Part shown: positions 7,109-14,785 of the stretch, one piece after another | Layout: every line of letters starts with the position of its first letter | Numbering within the stretch: position 1 is the first letter of the stretch | Assembly (NCBI GenBank): GCA_029098265.1 | Contig: JAQXNZ010000191.1 | Coordinates: 1-32,140, forward strand | Source of the DNA: Clostridia bacterium | GTDB taxonomy: Bacteria > Bacillota > Clostridia > Lachnospirales > Anaerotignaceae | Direction: 5' to 3' | Length of the DNA: 32,140 bases | Notes under the pieces: generated by a model | The model's database searches: none | What the model was told of the DNA's origin: nothing | Seen by the model: the letters and a program-made list of their open reading frames with translations, nothing else | Translations under genes and position numbers: made by a program

Positions 7109-8191
7109 TTATTTATTTTCCATTTCAAATTTCTTCATAAATTCAACGAGTTTTTCAACGCCTTCAACGGGCATAGCATTGTACATGCTTGCTCTCATGC
7201 CGCCTACTGTTCTGTGTCCCTTAAGGTTTACAAAGCCTGCTGATGTTGCTTCCTTAATGAACTTGGCATTGAGGTCCTCTGTGGGAAGTATAAAGGGTGC
7301 ATTCATAAGTGAACGGTCCTTGGGTACTACAGTACCTTTGAACAGACTGCTCTCGTCAAGGAAGTTGTAGAGTATTCCCGCCTTCTTCTCATTGACAGCC
7401 TGTACAGCCTTTACGCCGCCCTGTTCTTTTACCCACTCAAATACAAGTCCTGCTACATAGATAGCAAAGCAGGGAGGTGTGTTGTAGAGTGAATCGTTGT
7501 CGGCATGTGTCTTGTAGTCAAGCATTGTAGGTGTGAAGTCCATAGCGTTGCCGATAAGGTCATCACGAACGATAACTACTGTTACACCTGCGGGGCCTAC
7601 GTTCTTCTGAGCGCCGGCAAAGAGCAGACCGAACTTGCTTACATCGATTTCTTCCGAAAGTATGATTGAAGAAATATCTGTTACAAGGGGTACGTTTCCT
7701 GTGTCGGGAAGCTCTGTATATCTTGTTCCGTAAATAGTGTTGTTGTATGTAATATAGAAATAGTCTGCTTCGGGATCGAATTTGCTCTTGTCAAGCTCGG
7801 GAATATAGCTGAACACTTTATCCTCCGATGAAGCAACTACGTTTACTTTGCCGTATTTTGAAGCCTCGGATTTTGCTTTCTTTGACCACTGACCTGTGAG
7901 AACGATGTCGCACTTCTTGTTCTTGTTCATAAGGTTGAGGGGAATCATGGCAAACTGTGTTGAGCCGCCGCCCTGTAAGAAAAGTACTTTATAATTATCG
8001 GGAATGTGCATAAGCTCTCTGAGTGTTGCCTCTGCACCCTGGATTATCTTCTCGAAAGGCTTAGATCGATGACTCATCTCCATTACCGACATTCCGGAAT
8101 CACCGTAACAGACAAGTTCCTTCTGTACTTTTTCCAGCACTTCAAGGGGTAACATAGACGGTCCTGCAGAAAAATTATAAACTCTTTCCAT
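7109..8191 (-). CDS. serC: Phosphoserine aminotransferase
   Basis: PLP enzyme transferring the amino group of glutamate to 3-phosphohydroxypyruvate; it may also serve pyridoxal phosphate synthesis. At 360 aa it is of normal length for class V SerC. Motifs: N-terminal YNFSAGPSMLP, the SHRS phosphate contact at 40-43, GGGSTQFAMIPLNL at 74-87, and the Schiff-base lysine K196 in FAGAQKNVGPAG. Start ATG 8191 with AAGGAGG upstream. First gene of serC-serA-DUF1015, driven by the promoter at 8325-8354 with a leader of about 125 nt. That leader is too short for a T-box and no specifier hairpin was seen. Confidence 0.97.
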   Translation of the reverse strand: MERVYNFSAGPSMLPLEVLEKVQKELVCYGDSGMSVMEMSHRSKPFEKIIQGAEATLRELMHIPDNYKVLFLQGGGSTQFAMIPLNLMNKNKKCDIVLTGQWSKKAKSEASKYGKVNVVASSEDKVFSYIPELDKSKFDPEADYFYITYNNTIYGTRYTELPDTGNVPLVTDISSIILSEEIDVSKFGLLFAGAQKNVGPAGVTVVIVRDDLIGNAMDFTPTMLDYKTHADNDSLYNTPPCFAIYVAGLVFEWVKEQGGVKAVQAVNEKKAGILYNFLDESSLFKGTVVPKDRSLMNAPFILPTEDLNAKFIKEATSAGFVNLKGHRTVGGMRASMYNAMPVEGVEKLVEFMKKFEMENK

Positions 8192-8324
8192 TGAAAAAAG
8201 CCTCCTTAAAATAATTAGATAATATTAAAAAATAACATGACCTTTAAAGCCATGCAAATAACTGAAATAATGATATTCTGCACAGATGCGCCAAACACGC
8301 TCTGTATTGCTTTAGCTTTTTGTA

Positions 8325-8354
8325 ATTATAGCAACGGCAAAGCGCATTCGTCAA
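8325..8354 (-). promoter_or_regulatory. Promoter of the serC operon
   Basis: Minus strand TTGACG (8349-8354), 18-nt spacer, TATAAT (8325-8330). Start expected near 8318. The sequence upstream (8360-8560) is very rich in A/T runs and could act as an UP element or curved DNA. Confidence 0.7.
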
Positions 8355-8631
8355 GTAAAACGCTTTATCTGCATACAGTATATAGCGCCGACAATTTTGA
8401 TAGGAATTCGACGAAATATAAACAAACATTATCAAACAAAATTTGTAAAACAAGAAAAATATTTATATATTTCAAAAAATAATTAAAAAAAGTATCCTCG
8501 ATAACACTAATATATAAATATTAACCAAAAAATCAAATTTCAAAAGACATTTGTCCGTGAGTGAAAAATAGAGACTTTTACGCCATTTCAGGCAGTCTAT
8601 CCTTGCCGTAGGATATATTTCTCACATCGGC
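8355..8631. other. AT-rich intergenic gap upstream of serC
   Basis: No gene seen. It is strongly A/T-rich, with runs such as AAAAAATAATTAAAAAAAG, and holds one 6-bp hairpin (TATCCT/AGGATA, near 8598-8615). The plus-strand 81-aa ORF here (8237-8482) has no ribosome binding site and covers the serC promoter, so it is not called. Confidence 0.5.
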
Positions 8632-8666
8632 ATAAAAAAATCGGAAGGTGAATACACCCTCCGATT
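8632..8666 (-). terminator. Terminator of the ribosomal protein operon after rplL
   Basis: A 12-bp stem AATCGGAGGGTG/CACCTTCCGATT (one G-U pair) with a 4-nt loop, followed by TTTTTTT on the minus strand, 13 nt after the rplL stop. It shows that transcription ends here and does not run on into rpoB. Confidence 0.9.
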
Positions 8667-8679
8667 AATACAGTCACAA

Positions 8680-9054
8680 TTACTTAAGTGTGATCTTAGC
8701 GCCAACTTCTTCAAGTTTAGCCTTGATAGCCTCTGCGTCTTCCTTAGAAGCACCCTCTTTAACAACCTTGGGAGCGCCGTCAACGAGCTCTTTAGCTTCT
8801 TTAAGACCAAGACCTGTTACTTCTCTAACTACCTTGATAACTTTGATCTTCTCTGAGCCAACTTCTGTAAGTTCTACGTTGAACTCTGTCTTTTCTTCTG
8901 CTGCGCCTGCTGCGGGGCCTGCTGCTACAACTGCAACACCGGCTGCTGCTGATACGCCGTATTTTTCTTCTGCTGCCTTAACGAGGTCGTTAAGTTCAAT
9001 AACTGTAAGTTCATCAATAGCTGCAAGGATTTCTTCGATTGTTAATTTTGCCAT
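8680..9054 (-). CDS. rplL: Ribosomal protein bL12 (L7/L12)
   Basis: Stalk protein of the 50S subunit that recruits and activates translational GTPases. At 124 aa it is of normal length: N-terminal dimerisation and L10-binding helices ([25 protein letters not shown]), an alanine-rich hinge at about 38-53, and the conserved C-terminal domain ([32 protein letters not shown]). Start ATG 9054 with GGAGG upstream. It follows rplJ by 44 nt, usual for the L10-L12 unit. Confidence 0.98.
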   Translation of the reverse strand: MAKLTIEEILAAIDELTVIELNDLVKAAEEKYGVSAAAGVAVVAAGPAAGAAEEKTEFNVELTEVGSEKIKVIKVVREVTGLGLKEAKELVDGAPKVVKEGASKEDAEAIKAKLEEVGAKITLK

Positions 9055-9098
9055 TTTATAGCACCTCCAAATTATTTATAAACGATTTACTAAATTTC

Positions 9099-9608
9099 TT
9101 ATTCAGCTGCTGCTTCTGCGCCTTCGCCCTTCTTCTCTGCAACCTGAGAAATAACTCTTGCGAAAGAAGAAATGGGGCTCTTGAAGCTGCCAAGTAACTT
9201 TGAGAGAAGAACCTCTCTTGAAGGAATATCAGCGATGGCCTTCATGCCCTCTGCGTCATAAACGATTCCTTCGATAACGCCTGCTTTGAACTCAAGCTTT
9301 TTAGCTGTCTCGGATACCTTCTTAACGATGCTTGCACCCTTTGTAGCCTCTTCGTATGAGAATACAACTGCTGTGGGGCCTTCAAGGAACTGTGCAAGTC
9401 CTTCATACTGTGTACCCTGGATAGCGAAGTTGATCATTGTGTTTTTGTATACTTTATAATCAACGCCTGCTTCTCTAAGCTGCTTTCTTAAGCCTGTGTC
9501 CTCTGCTACTGTAAGACCTCTGCCGTCTACAAGTACAACTGATACAGCCTTGTCAAGCTTTTCTTTGATTTCGTTAACAACGGCCTGTTTTGCTTCAATC
9601 TTTGCCAT
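9099..9608 (-). CDS. rplJ: Ribosomal protein uL10
   Basis: Stalk base of the large subunit: the N-terminal domain binds 23S rRNA and the C-terminal helix carries L12 dimers. 169 aa, with KQAVVNEIKEKLDKAVSVVLVDGRGLTV at the start and an alanine/glutamate-rich end (EKKGEGAEAAAE). Start ATG 9608, with AAGGAGG 8 nt upstream. Preceded by an L10 leader with attenuator, so L10-L12 synthesis should be autoregulated independently of rplK-rplA. Confidence 0.98.
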   Translation of the reverse strand: MAKIEAKQAVVNEIKEKLDKAVSVVLVDGRGLTVAEDTGLRKQLREAGVDYKVYKNTMINFAIQGTQYEGLAQFLEGPTAVVFSYEEATKGASIVKKVSETAKKLEFKAGVIEGIVYDAEGMKAIADIPSREVLLSKLLGSFKSPISSFARVISQVAEKKGEGAEAAAE

Positions 9609-9833
9609 TTTAACACCTCCTTGAATAGGAAAATTATTTGGCGTAAAACCGCCTTACTGCTGCTAATAACTCCGAAACGCCTTCGAAGTTATATTGCCTG
9701 CGGTCAGTCTCATATAAAAAGCCCCTTATCCGTGCAGACAAGGGGCTCAAGTGCTCTTTATATAAGTCTCCTCGGCGGGCAGGACTGATGTCCTTTATGC
9801 TTTCGCACCTGCTGTCTGCGGCAATATTCAACT
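9609..9833 (-). promoter_or_regulatory. Ribosomal protein L10 leader with attenuator
   Basis: The transcript from the 9839-9867 promoter begins with a folded region containing GCAGGTGCGAAAGCAT and ATCAGTCCTGCCCGCCGAGG, which resembles the Firmicute L10 leader that binds the L10-(L12)4 complex. It is followed by an 8-bp terminator hairpin AGCCCCTT/AAGGGGCT (9720-9747) with a TTTTT tail. Downstream, CAGGCAATATAACTTCGAAGG and similar words may form the antiterminator. The terminator is seen directly; the L10 leader match is from memory of its consensus. Confidence 0.8.
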
Positions 9834-9838
9834 ATTCG

Positions 9839-9867
9839 ATTATATATCAAATATCAATTCCTGTCAA
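9839..9867 (-). promoter_or_regulatory. Promoter of rplJ-rplL
   Basis: Minus strand TTGACA (9862-9867), 17 nt, TATAAT (9839-9844): a perfect consensus promoter directly after the rplA stop codon. It gives rplJ-rplL their own strong transcript. Confidence 0.85.
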
Positions 9868-9870
9868 CAA

Positions 9871-10566
9871 TTACTCAGTAATTTTTGCGGGATTAATTTT
9901 GATGCCGGGGCCCATTGTTGATGAGATAACAACGCTCTTGAGATACTGGCCCTTTGCTGTTGCCGGTTTTGCTTTAATAATAGCACTCATAAGAGTCTGG
10001 AAGTTTTCGAGTAACTTATCTGTACCGAAAGAAACCTTACCTACCGGAACGTGGATGATGTTTGTTTTGTCAAGACGGTATTCAATCTTACCTGCTTTGA
10101 TATCCTTGATTGCCTTTGCAACGTCCATTGTAACTGTGCCGGCCTTAGGGTTGGGCATTAAGCCTTTGGGACCGAGTACACGACCGAGACGACCAACAAC
10201 GCCCATCATATCGGGTGTTGCTACAGCAACGTCGAAACCAAACCAGTTCTCACCCTGGATTTTAGGGATAAGATCTTCTGCGCCTACAAAGTCAGCTCCG
10301 GCTGCTAAAGCTTCCTCAGCTTTATCACCTTTAGCAAATACTAAAACACGAACTGTTTTACCTGTACCGTGGGGAAGAACAACTGCTCCACGAACCTGCT
10401 GATCAGCATGTCTGCTGTCAACGCCCAAACGAATGTGAGCTTCAACTGTCTCATCAAACTTAGCAACGGATGTATCCTGTACAAGCTTGATGGCATCCTC
10501 TGTATCATAAAGCGTAGCTCTCTCTACGAGTTTCGCTTTTTCTGTATATTTCTTTCCTCTTTTCAT
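9871..10566 (-). CDS. rplA: Ribosomal protein uL1
   Basis: Forms the mobile L1 stalk of the 50S subunit at the E site and represses its own operon by binding the mRNA leader. 231 aa, normal length; conserved [21 protein letters not shown] loop at about residues 125-148 and a typical lysine-rich N-terminus ([14 protein letters not shown]). Start ATG 10566 with GGAGGGT upstream; 13 nt after rplK. A candidate L1 target site is at 11025-11056. Confidence 0.98.
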   Translation of the reverse strand: MKRGKKYTEKAKLVERATLYDTEDAIKLVQDTSVAKFDETVEAHIRLGVDSRHADQQVRGAVVLPHGTGKTVRVLVFAKGDKAEEALAAGADFVGAEDLIPKIQGENWFGFDVAVATPDMMGVVGRLGRVLGPKGLMPNPKAGTVTMDVAKAIKDIKAGKIEYRLDKTNIIHVPVGKVSFGTDKLLENFQTLMSAIIKAKPATAKGQYLKSVVISSTMGPGIKINPAKITE

Positions 10567-10579
10567 TATCGTACCCTCC

Positions 10580-11005
10580 TTATTCCTCTACAACAATACC
10601 CATGCTTCTTGCTGTACCGCAGATCATGCTGTATGCGGAATCAAGGTTAGCAGCGTTAAGATCGGGCATTTTCATTTCCGCGATTTTCATAACTTCATCT
10701 TTGGAAATCTTAGCTACTTTTGTCTTGTTAGGTACGCCTGAACCGGACTCGATCTTGCAAGCCTTCTTAAGAAGAACTGCTGCGGGGGGAGTCTTTGTTA
10801 TAAATGTAAAGCTTCTGTCCTGATATACTGTGATAACTACAGGGATGATAAGACCTGCCTGTGAAGCTGTTCTCTCGTTGAACTCCTTGCAGAAGCCCAT
10901 GATATTAACACCGTGCTGGCCGAGAGCGGGACCAACCGGGGGAGCCGGCGTTGCTTTAGCTGCCGGGATCTGTAATTTAATATAACCTGTTACTTTCTTT
11001 GCCAT
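10580..11005 (-). CDS. rplK: Ribosomal protein uL11
   Basis: Component of the GTPase-associated centre that binds the 23S rRNA thiostrepton loop. 141 aa, normal length. N-terminal [39 protein letters not shown] carries the proline-rich linker, and the C-terminal RNA-binding domain ends with [23 protein letters not shown]. Start ATG 11005, GGAGG 7 nt upstream. First of rplK-rplA, with a folded leader after nusG. Confidence 0.98.
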   Translation of the reverse strand: MAKKVTGYIKLQIPAAKATPAPPVGPALGQHGVNIMGFCKEFNERTASQAGLIIPVVITVYQDRSFTFITKTPPAAVLLKKACKIESGSGVPNKTKVAKISKDEVMKIAEMKMPDLNAANLDSAYSMICGTARSMGIVVEE

Positions 11006-11024
11006 TTCGGCACCTCCTATAAAT

Positions 11025-11077
11025 GTGGTAATTAACGGGGTAGTTCACCCTCCCACGCACACGGACGATCCATGTGC
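11025..11077 (-). promoter_or_regulatory. Candidate L1 autoregulatory site before rplK
   Basis: The minus strand can fold as an outer stem GTGG (11056-11053) with CCAC (11028-11025), an inner hairpin GGG-TGAACTA-CCC and an asymmetric internal loop. This mimics the kind of site L1 binds in its 23S target and in rplK leaders of other bacteria. Just upstream is a 9-bp hairpin with a TCG triloop (11057-11077, one G-U pair). The hairpins are seen. The L1 assignment rests on position and general resemblance. Confidence 0.5.
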
Positions 11078-11094
11078 ATCAAAAACGAACAATT

Positions 11095-11637
11095 CTACAT
11101 CTTAATAATCTGGTTAAACTCGAATTCAACCGGTGTTTCACGGCCGAATATAGAAAGAATGACTGTCGCAGTCTTTTTCTGATCGTTGATTTCCTTAATC
11201 TTTCCTACGGAATCGGCAAAGGCGCCGAAGGCAACCTTAACGGTATCGCCAACCTCCATATCAAAGTTTTCGGCAACATTTTCTATTCCCATCATTCTTA
11301 CCTCCTCGGGGGTAAGGGGAACGGGTTTGCTTTCCGGTCCTACGAAGCTTGTAACACCTCTGGTATTTCTTACGACATACCATGTGTCCTCATTCATAAA
11401 CATTTTGATAAGGACATAGCCGGGGAATATTTTCCTCTGAACGGTCTTTTTCTGTCCGTTCTTAATTTCGACTACCTCCTGCACCGGAACGCTGACCTCA
11501 TGTATCTGATCCTGCATGCCGCGGTTTTCAACTGTCTTTTCGATATTTGCTTTTACCTTGTTTTCATATCCCGAATAGGTGTGTACAACGTACCATCTGC
11601 TTTCGGGTTCCTGAGGCTTGCTGATTTCTTCTGACAT
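11095..11637 (-). CDS. nusG: Transcription termination/antitermination factor NusG
   Basis: Elongation factor that binds RNA polymerase across the cleft. The track starts at a TTG (11646), but that codon abuts AGAAGGA with no spacing, so ATG 11637 (9 nt after it) is the start, giving 180 aa. NGN domain from about residue 14 (RWYVVHTYSGYENKVK) through PGYVLIKM, and a C-terminal KOW domain (FDMEVGDTVKVAFGAFADSVGKIKEI). Located 20 nt after secE, the classic secE-nusG pair. Confidence 0.97.
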   Translation of the reverse strand: MSEEISKPQEPESRWYVVHTYSGYENKVKANIEKTVENRGMQDQIHEVSVPVQEVVEIKNGQKKTVQRKIFPGYVLIKMFMNEDTWYVVRNTRGVTSFVGPESKPVPLTPEEVRMMGIENVAENFDMEVGDTVKVAFGAFADSVGKIKEINDQKKTATVILSIFGRETPVEFEFNQIIKM

Positions 11638-11657
11638 AACGATCAATCCTTCTTAAA

Positions 11658-11930
11658 TCAGGCCAAAAGGCCGATGAACAGGTTTAAAACTGTTGTGTAA
11701 ACAGTATCCATTCCAAATATAATTGCTCCGACTAATAAAGATGTAATGATAACCGTAATCGTGTTCTTCTTAACAGTTTCACGATTGGGCCATATAATTT
11801 TTTTAGCTTCAGCCTTGCAGTCAGCCAGTTTCTTTGAAAGGCCTTCCTTTTCATTTTTGGGGCTTTTTTTAGAAGAAGCTTTCTTTACTTCGTTTTTTTC
11901 ATTTGGGTTTGCGGTTTTAAGTTCTTCCAT
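11658..11930 (-). CDS. secE: Preprotein translocase subunit SecE
   Basis: Essential small subunit that clamps SecY. The track begins at GTG 11939, but GGGAG lies 8 nt before ATG 11930, giving 90 aa. A charged, lysine-rich N-terminus (about 1-40), the amphipathic hinge helix with the family motif IIWPNRETVKK at 45-55, then one membrane span at about 57-87. This is the single-span Gram-positive form with a longer than average charged tail. Between rpmG and nusG, 20 nt from each. Confidence 0.95.
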   Translation of the reverse strand: MEELKTANPNEKNEVKKASSKKSPKNEKEGLSKKLADCKAEAKKIIWPNRETVKKNTITVIITSLLVGAIIFGMDTVYTTVLNLFIGLLA

Positions 11931-11950
11931 CAGTTTCACTCCCTACGGTT

Positions 11951-12100
11951 TTATTTTGTTTCTTTATGGAGTGTGTGTGTTTTGCAGAATTTGCAGTACT
12001 TTTTCATTTCCATTCTGTCAGGCATGGTTTTCTTATCCTTTGTAGTACTGTAATTTCTCTGTTTGCACTCTGTACAAGCTAAGGTAATTCTTGTTCTCAC
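11951..12100 (-). CDS. rpmG: Ribosomal protein bL33 (not in the ORF track)
   Basis: Reading the minus strand from GTG 12100 gives 49 aa: [23 protein letters not shown]...[15 protein letters not shown], stop TAA at 11951. It is the zinc-ribbon form, with two CxxC pairs (CTEC and CKFC). The GTG start is supported by GGAGG 8 nt upstream; no in-frame ATG gives a complete L33. It is too short for the track. It heads the rpmG-secE-nusG run, the usual Firmicute order, behind the promoter at 12177-12205. Confidence 0.95.
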   Translation of the reverse strand: MRTRITLACTECKQRNYSTTKDKKTMPDRMEMKKYCKFCKTHTLHKETK

Positions 12101-12176
12101 AACTTCCACCTCCTGTTATTAAATTAAGGCGGCAAAAAGGCGTGCTTAAGTAAGCATACCCATGCCAATCATAACG

Positions 12177-12205
12177 ATATTAGCACGGGTACGGGCTTTT
12201 GTCAA
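12177..12205 (-). promoter_or_regulatory. Promoter of rpmG-secE-nusG(-rplK-rplA)
   Basis: Minus strand TTGACA (12200-12205), 17 nt, TAATAT (12177-12182). The 70-nt leader holds a 6-bp hairpin TGCTTA/TAAGCA followed by CGCCTTTTTG, which could be a weak attenuator. Confidence 0.8.
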
Positions 12206-12218
12206 TATTTAATATTTT

Positions 12219-12245
12219 AAAAACGCTGTAATTTTCAGCCTTTTT
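12219..12245 (-). terminator. Probable terminator after obgE
   Basis: AAAAAGGCTG-loop-CAGCGTTTTT on the minus strand: a 4-bp GC core with flanking A-U pairs and one mismatch, ending in a U-run. Weak, but correctly placed 28 nt after the obgE stop. Confidence 0.45.
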
Positions 12246-12272
12246 GCCATAGCTTAAAGTACTTATTCCAGC

Positions 12273-13565
<1,293 letters not shown>

Positions 13566-13635
13566 TCAACAGCCTGTTGTTATCATGCCTTAAACTCACC
13601 AAAAATAATCCCTCTCTTTGGTCAGCCTGAGGCAT

Positions 13636-13677
13636 TAAGACAAAAGAAGGTTTCAAATGACACCATTTGAAACCTTC
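13636..13677 (-). terminator. Terminator after rpmA
   Basis: A 14-bp perfect stem GAAGGTTTCAAATG/CATTTGAAACCTTC with loop GTGT, followed on the minus strand by TTTTGTCTT; it starts 7 nt after the rpmA stop. It separates rpmA from obgE. No clear promoter for obgE was found in the 86 nt that follow, so obgE may depend on readthrough. Confidence 0.85.
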
Positions 13678-13684
13678 AAATTAA

Positions 13685-13984
13685 TTATTCTGCGATTTCC
13701 ACTACTTCTACGGGATAAACAGAAACCTGTTTTTTGTCTCTGCCCTTTCTCTCGTATTTAACACGTCCGTCAATAAGCGCAAAGAGTGAATCGTTTCCGC
13801 CGATGCCTACGTTGTTGCCGGGATGGATCTTTGTTCCTCTCTGTGTATATAAGATATTGCCGGCTCTTACTACCTGACCGTCCGCACGTTTAGCACCGAG
13901 TCTTTTTGACTTGGAGTCACGGCCGTTCTTTGTAGAACCCATACCTTTTTTATGAGCGAAAAGCTGAAGGTTTAATCTTAACAT
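13685..13984 (-). CDS. rpmA: Ribosomal protein bL27 precursor
   Basis: Large-subunit protein whose N-terminus reaches the peptidyl transferase centre. The 99-aa product starts [24 protein letters not shown]: the nine-residue Firmicute extension ending LNLQLF, which is removed before A10 by the Prp protease encoded directly upstream. Start ATG 13984 is immediately adjacent to the prp stop codon (TAA then ATG), and its GAGGAGG site lies inside the last prp codons, so translation of the two is coupled. Confidence 0.97.
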   Translation of the reverse strand: MLRLNLQLFAHKKGMGSTKNGRDSKSKRLGAKRADGQVVRAGNILYTQRGTKIHPGNNVGIGGNDSLFALIDGRVKYERKGRDKKQVSVYPVEVVEIAE

Positions 13985-14326
13985 TTAGCGCACCTCCTCG
14001 TTTATCGATATATATGAACCATATTCTTTTTGAATATCGTTTAGGCCGTTCAGCATAGCCTTCAAAAGAAGCTGAACGTCCCTGTCCGCCCTGCCGTCCC
14101 TTGTATCGGGAAGGAGCAGACTTAGATAGCCACCTTTTTTCTCATCGGTCTCGCATTCAAATTCTTCCGAAGTGAAAAGCTCGATAGAGTTTATCGTGTT
14201 TATCGTAAGCACGGAAACTGCCGCACATACAATATCGCTTCCCTCCTCGGCGAAGTCTGCGTGACCCTTGAGGCGGAATCCGAAAATATCGCCTGAACCG
14301 TTACGAAATATATTTACTCGTATCAT
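13985..14326 (-). CDS. prp: Ribosomal-processing cysteine protease Prp
   Basis: Cleaves the N-terminal extension of L27. The track starts at a TTG (14335) overlapping rplU; ATG 14326 gives 113 aa and places the catalytic residues at H22 (LKGHADF) and C34 (SDIVCAAVS), the numbering known for the Staphylococcus aureus enzyme, which supports this start. No clear Shine-Dalgarno sequence is present; the start lies 5 nt after the rplU stop, so translation probably depends on ribosomes finishing rplU. Its target L27 is the next gene. Confidence 0.93.
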   Translation of the reverse strand: MIRVNIFRNGSGDIFGFRLKGHADFAEEGSDIVCAAVSVLTINTINSIELFTSEEFECETDEKKGGYLSLLLPDTRDGRADRDVQLLLKAMLNGLNDIQKEYGSYISINEEVR

Positions 14327-14331
14327 AGTTA

Positions 14332-14643
14332 TCAAAGAGCGATAGAATTGATCTTGAGCATTGTGTAAGGCTGTCTGTGGCCTTTTTTCTTGTGGAAGCC
14401 TTTTTTGGATTTGTACTTGTAGATTACAACCTTCTTCTCTTTACCGTCTCCGATAACAGTAGCTGCAACCTTAGCACCCTCAACATAAGGAGCTCCTACA
14501 GAAACACCGTTGTCACCTGAAACAACAAGTACTTTGTCGAATGCGTAGTCAGCGCCTGCCTCAACTGCAAGCTTCTCAACTCTGATAACGTCACCCTCGG
14601 ATACCTTGTACTGTTTTCCACCTGTTTCGATAATTGCGTACAT
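14332..14643 (-). CDS. rplU: Ribosomal protein bL21
   Basis: Large-subunit protein binding 23S rRNA. The track ORF begins 30 codons too early inside the leader; GAGGAGGTGTATAT directly precedes ATG 14643, giving the normal 103 aa ([25 protein letters not shown] to [16 protein letters not shown]). The basic [23 protein letters not shown] segment is the family signature. First gene of rplU-prp-rpmA, preceded by its own leader and promoter. Confidence 0.97.
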   Translation of the reverse strand: MYAIIETGGKQYKVSEGDVIRVEKLAVEAGADYAFDKVLVVSGDNGVSVGAPYVEGAKVAATVIGDGKEKKVVIYKYKSKKGFHKKKGHRQPYTMLKINSIAL

Positions 14644-14764
14644 ATATACACCTCCTCGCAATTTACTCGCCGAATACGGTATCGGAACCCTTGTCCCGAT
14701 TTCAAACCTCTTCGAGCGGCTGAACACACTCAATTATGATAACACAGTTAAATTACCCTGTCAA
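14644..14764 (-). promoter_or_regulatory. Promoter and L21-type leader of rplU-prp-rpmA
   Basis: Minus strand TTGACA (14759-14764), 17 nt, TATCAT (14736-14741). The roughly 85-nt leader contains GCCGCTCGAAGAGG, a CGGGAC...GTTCCG pairing and CCGTATTCGGCGAG, which together resemble the Firmicute ribosomal protein L21 leader motif as I remember it. It ends at the AGGAGG site. The promoter is seen; the leader class is a recollection and needs a covariance-model search. Confidence 0.7.
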
Positions 14765-14785
14765 CATAGCTTTTTGTGATTTTTA

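Noticed and set aside
8192-8354. T-box riboswitch for the serine operon
   Set aside because: The leader from the promoter is only about 125 nt, lacks the T-box core sequence and has no terminator hairpin before serC.
9634-9831. 65-aa ORF in the L10 leader
   Set aside because: Lies entirely in the structured leader and attenuator; no RBS.
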